Positions 61,999 through 64,000 of a stretch of 64,000 bases of DNA are shown piece after piece. Origin of the DNA: Aestuariibius violaceus (GTDB lineage: Bacteria > Pseudomonadota > Alphaproteobacteria > Rhodobacterales > Rhodobacteraceae); contig NZ_JBFONT020000010.1 in assembly GCF_040779325.2 (NCBI RefSeq), positions 45,396 through 109,395 on the forward strand, given 5' to 3'. The position numbers and the translations under genes were made by a program. The notes beneath the pieces are model-generated. The model had not been told where the DNA came from and searched no databases. It worked only from the letters and a program-made list of their open reading frames with translations. The first letter of the stretch is position 1. Each line of letters starts with the position of its first letter.

Positions 61999-62856
61999 AT
62001 GCCGCCCCTGATGACCCCACTCATCGATATAAAGGGCGTCCGCTACGCTTACGATACTGCGACCGGCAAACTACCGGTTTTGGAGCGTCTCGATATCTCT
62101 GTTTCTCAAGGCGGCTTTGTTGCTGTCGTGGGTCCATCAGGTTGCGGGAAGTCTACCCTTACTCGTCTCATCTCTGGTCTTATCCGTCCGGATGAGGGTG
62201 AGGTCTGGCTTCACGGTGAGCAGGTCACCTCTCCCAAGCCGACCGTTGGGATGGCGTTCCAGAATCCGGTGTTGCTCGAGTGGCGGTCGATTCTGAAGAA
62301 CGTTCTCCTCCCTCTCGAGATCGTTCCGACAAAGCTATCGAGGACAGATCAAGAGGCGCGCGCTCGTGATCTGCTTGCTCTCGTTGGTCTCGACGGGTTC
62401 GAAGACAAGCGTCCATCGGAACTCTCGGGCGGTATGCGCCAACGTGCTTCGCTCTGTCGCGCTTTGATCCACCAGCCCGAAGTGCTGATCCTTGATGAGC
62501 CATTTGGGGCACTCGACGCGTTCACCCGGGAAGACCTTTGGCAAATCATGCATCGGATCAAGGCTAAGGAACCATTTACCGGCGTCCTCATAACGCACGA
62601 CTTGCGTGAGGCAATCTATCTCGCCGATCAGGTTGTCGTTCTATCAGGCCGTCCCGCCCGTACTCAGTATGTCATGGACCTTGATCCGAACCGACCCCGT
62701 GACCTTGATCACCTATATACATCTGAGGCGGCGGAGCAGTTGGGAGTGCTTCGTCACCAGATTGAGATCGCTCAGGGACGCGCTTTGGCGAACCATGCAT
62801 CTCCCTCAGGTGGTTCCACTGTCGTCCAGCCCGCTGTCTCAGAAACCGTTCCATGA
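61999..62856 (+). CDS. NitT/TauT-type ABC ATPase
   Basis: 285 residues; ATG 61999 with a second in-frame ATG at 62011. Walker A GPSGCGKST, Q-loop AFQNPVLLEW, signature LSGGMRQRASL, Walker B LILDEP and switch THDLREA. Closest to SsuB/TauB. Overlaps the permease gene by 4 bp. Confidence 0.9.
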   Translation: MPPLMTPLIDIKGVRYAYDTATGKLPVLERLDISVSQGGFVAVVGPSGCGKSTLTRLISGLIRPDEGEVWLHGEQVTSPKPTVGMAFQNPVLLEWRSILKNVLLPLEIVPTKLSRTDQEARARDLLALVGLDGFEDKRPSELSGGMRQRASLCRALIHQPEVLILDEPFGALDAFTREDLWQIMHRIKAKEPFTGVLITHDLREAIYLADQVVVLSGRPARTQYVMDLDPNRPRDLDHLYTSEAAEQLGVLRHQIEIAQGRALANHASPSGGSTVVQPAVSETVP

Positions 62857-63614
62857 CGCTTCGCAAGGTGACCGTCCCGCTGATCGCGATCTTGGTTTTC
62901 CTCCTCTTATGGGAGGCGCTGGTTTGGCTAAACGACTGGCCAAACTACAAGATGGCATCACCTTCGGATCTGTTGCCCGCCTACACCCGCTATTGGGAGC
63001 TTTTCCTGACTATGGGCTGGCAGACGCTTTGGCGCACGATCCTGGGCCTGATCCTTGCCGTCATTGTCGGGACCGCCATTGGGATGGTCATGGGGTTTTC
63101 GCGAACCATGCGCGACGCGCTTTATCCGCTTCTGGTGGGCTTCAATGCGATCCCAAAGGCGACTGTCGTACCCATTGTGGCGCTGATCTTCGTCGGTGCA
63201 CATGACTTCAATACTGTGCTCATCGCCTTCATGATCTCCTTCTTCCCGATCGCGGTGTCGATTTCTATCGGTCTGTCCACCCTGGAGCCCGAGTACCGCG
63301 ACATCTTACGGGCGCTTGGAGCCTCCAAGGCGACGATTTTCTGGAAGATTGCCTTGCCGAAGACGCTTCCCGAGTTCTTTGGGGCGCTCAAGGTTGCCGT
63401 GACACTTGCTTTTATCGGGACAAATCTGATGGAGATCGTTTCTCCCCACGGCCGGGGTCTTGGTGCCTTGTTCGACAGTGGGAAAACAAACTCTGACTAT
63501 CCATTGATGTTCGCGGTTCTTATCGCACTCGCAGTGCTCGGCATCCTGCTCTACTACGTCGTCGTCGCGCTCGAGCGCATCTTTGCTGGATGGGCGGAGA
63601 GGTCGGCAACCTGA
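62853..63614 (+). CDS. NitT/TauT-type ABC permease
   Basis: 253 residues with six membrane segments and the EAA loop YRDILRALGASKATIFWKIALPKTLPEF, as in SsuC/TauC. Forms the transporter with the two preceding genes. Ligand unknown; the operon resembles Roseobacter importers for pyrimidine, sulfonate or taurine-like compounds. Confidence 0.9.
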   Translation: MTLRKVTVPLIAILVFLLLWEALVWLNDWPNYKMASPSDLLPAYTRYWELFLTMGWQTLWRTILGLILAVIVGTAIGMVMGFSRTMRDALYPLLVGFNAIPKATVVPIVALIFVGAHDFNTVLIAFMISFFPIAVSISIGLSTLEPEYRDILRALGASKATIFWKIALPKTLPEFFGALKVAVTLAFIGTNLMEIVSPHGRGLGALFDSGKTNSDYPLMFAVLIALAVLGILLYYVVVALERIFAGWAERSAT

Positions 63615-64000
63615 GCAGTTCGCTACCTTATACTACGATCGGAAGTCCACGCGACCGCGGCACACGGTCCGATGCCAATTACCCGCCATGTGTAGCATCT
63701 TCTCGCGTCCGGCATGGTGGCCGAGTTCTAGGGGGATGGACGGCTTGCGCCGCGATGTTTTTGGTGGTCCCGACGCATTTCAAGTTATGAAGCCCTCGAA
63801 GTCACCGCTCTTGACCAAAGCGTCGCCGACGATTTTCAGCTGATCTGTCATGCGAAGCTGGGAGGAAAATGGCAGCCCGTAGGGGACAGCTTTCGCCATT
63901 GATTTCAAAGGACTTCTTTTGCAAATCTCCCGATTGTCGGCCTTTGTAAAACAATGACTTACAAGTCGGTTGCAAAATTCATCAGCGGCTCAATTGGAGC
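63615..64000. other. 386-bp end region without recognised gene
   Basis: Only short open frames occur on both strands, none with a ribosome site plus recognisable product. GC drops towards the edge. A gene may begin beyond the window. Confidence 0.4.

Noticed and set aside
63583..63843. Plus-strand ORFs of 66-86 codons at the window end
   Set aside because: They start inside the permease gene or lack ribosome sites and resemble nothing; treated as non-coding.

Overview
The window is a high-GC alphaproteobacterial chromosome segment, most likely from the Rhodobacteraceae (Roseobacter group). The evidence is gene content and style: a CsgH-type curli module, a seven-gene Mrp antiporter, PotABCD-like transporters with TTG/GTG starts and 1-4 bp gene overlaps, LipB, MeaB, and short intergenic repeats of a kind I recall from this family. 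No plasmid or phage hallmark genes are visible.

Layout. 0-2.4 kb: the 3' part of a protein-arginine deiminase (PAD) gene, a lipoprotein and a DUF4123 type VI secretion adaptor, co-directional and tightly packed; this is the most interesting unit. 2.4-7.6 kb: a copper module (cytochrome c, YHS-type copper P-type ATPase, CueR with a textbook 19-bp-spacer operator, Sco, PCuAC, DUF2946). 7.7-12 kb: an FtsX-type ABC pair with a His-rich loop, a small lipoprotein, a sirtuin and an LprI-like protein. 12.3-16.3 kb: two divergent secreted Gly/Asn-rich proteins beside a PhoPQ-like two-component system. 16.3-23.6 kb: housekeeping genes (rpmB, meaB, hrpB, gnd, an EamA transporter) with one AT-rich orphan gene and a Fur-like palindrome. 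23.7-30.7 kb: a spermidine/putrescine-type ABC operon flanked by two MBL-fold genes. 30.7-35.7 kb: an RND pump with its adaptor and a divergent TetR regulator. 35.7-45.7 kb: PhoD phosphatase, PepF, an amidohydrolase, the ligase and exonuclease of the Lhr-Core repair group, an HpcH aldolase, an M8-like peptidase and LipB.

A tRNA-Leu(GAG) at 45.83 kb marks a change to visibly lower GC. Beyond it lie a curli-like amyloid locus (two curlin-repeat proteins, CsgH, a LuxR-type regulator, an unassigned beta-barrel protein), an acetylpolyamine-amidohydrolase-like gene, mnhABCDEFG, a tandem universal stress protein, a DUF465 protein divergent from an OxyR-like regulator lacking the peroxidatic cysteine, a P-loop kinase and a NitT/TauT-type ABC transporter.

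How the genes work together: the copper genes form one homeostasis and cytochrome-oxidase assembly set. The Pot, Mrp, RND, curli and NitT/TauT genes each form self-contained operons. Two collinear non-coding elements of about 225 bp (5.8 and 37.4 kb), three tandem perfect palindromes (24.5 kb) and a terminator with no upstream gene (39.7 kb) are not explained by the coding annotation.
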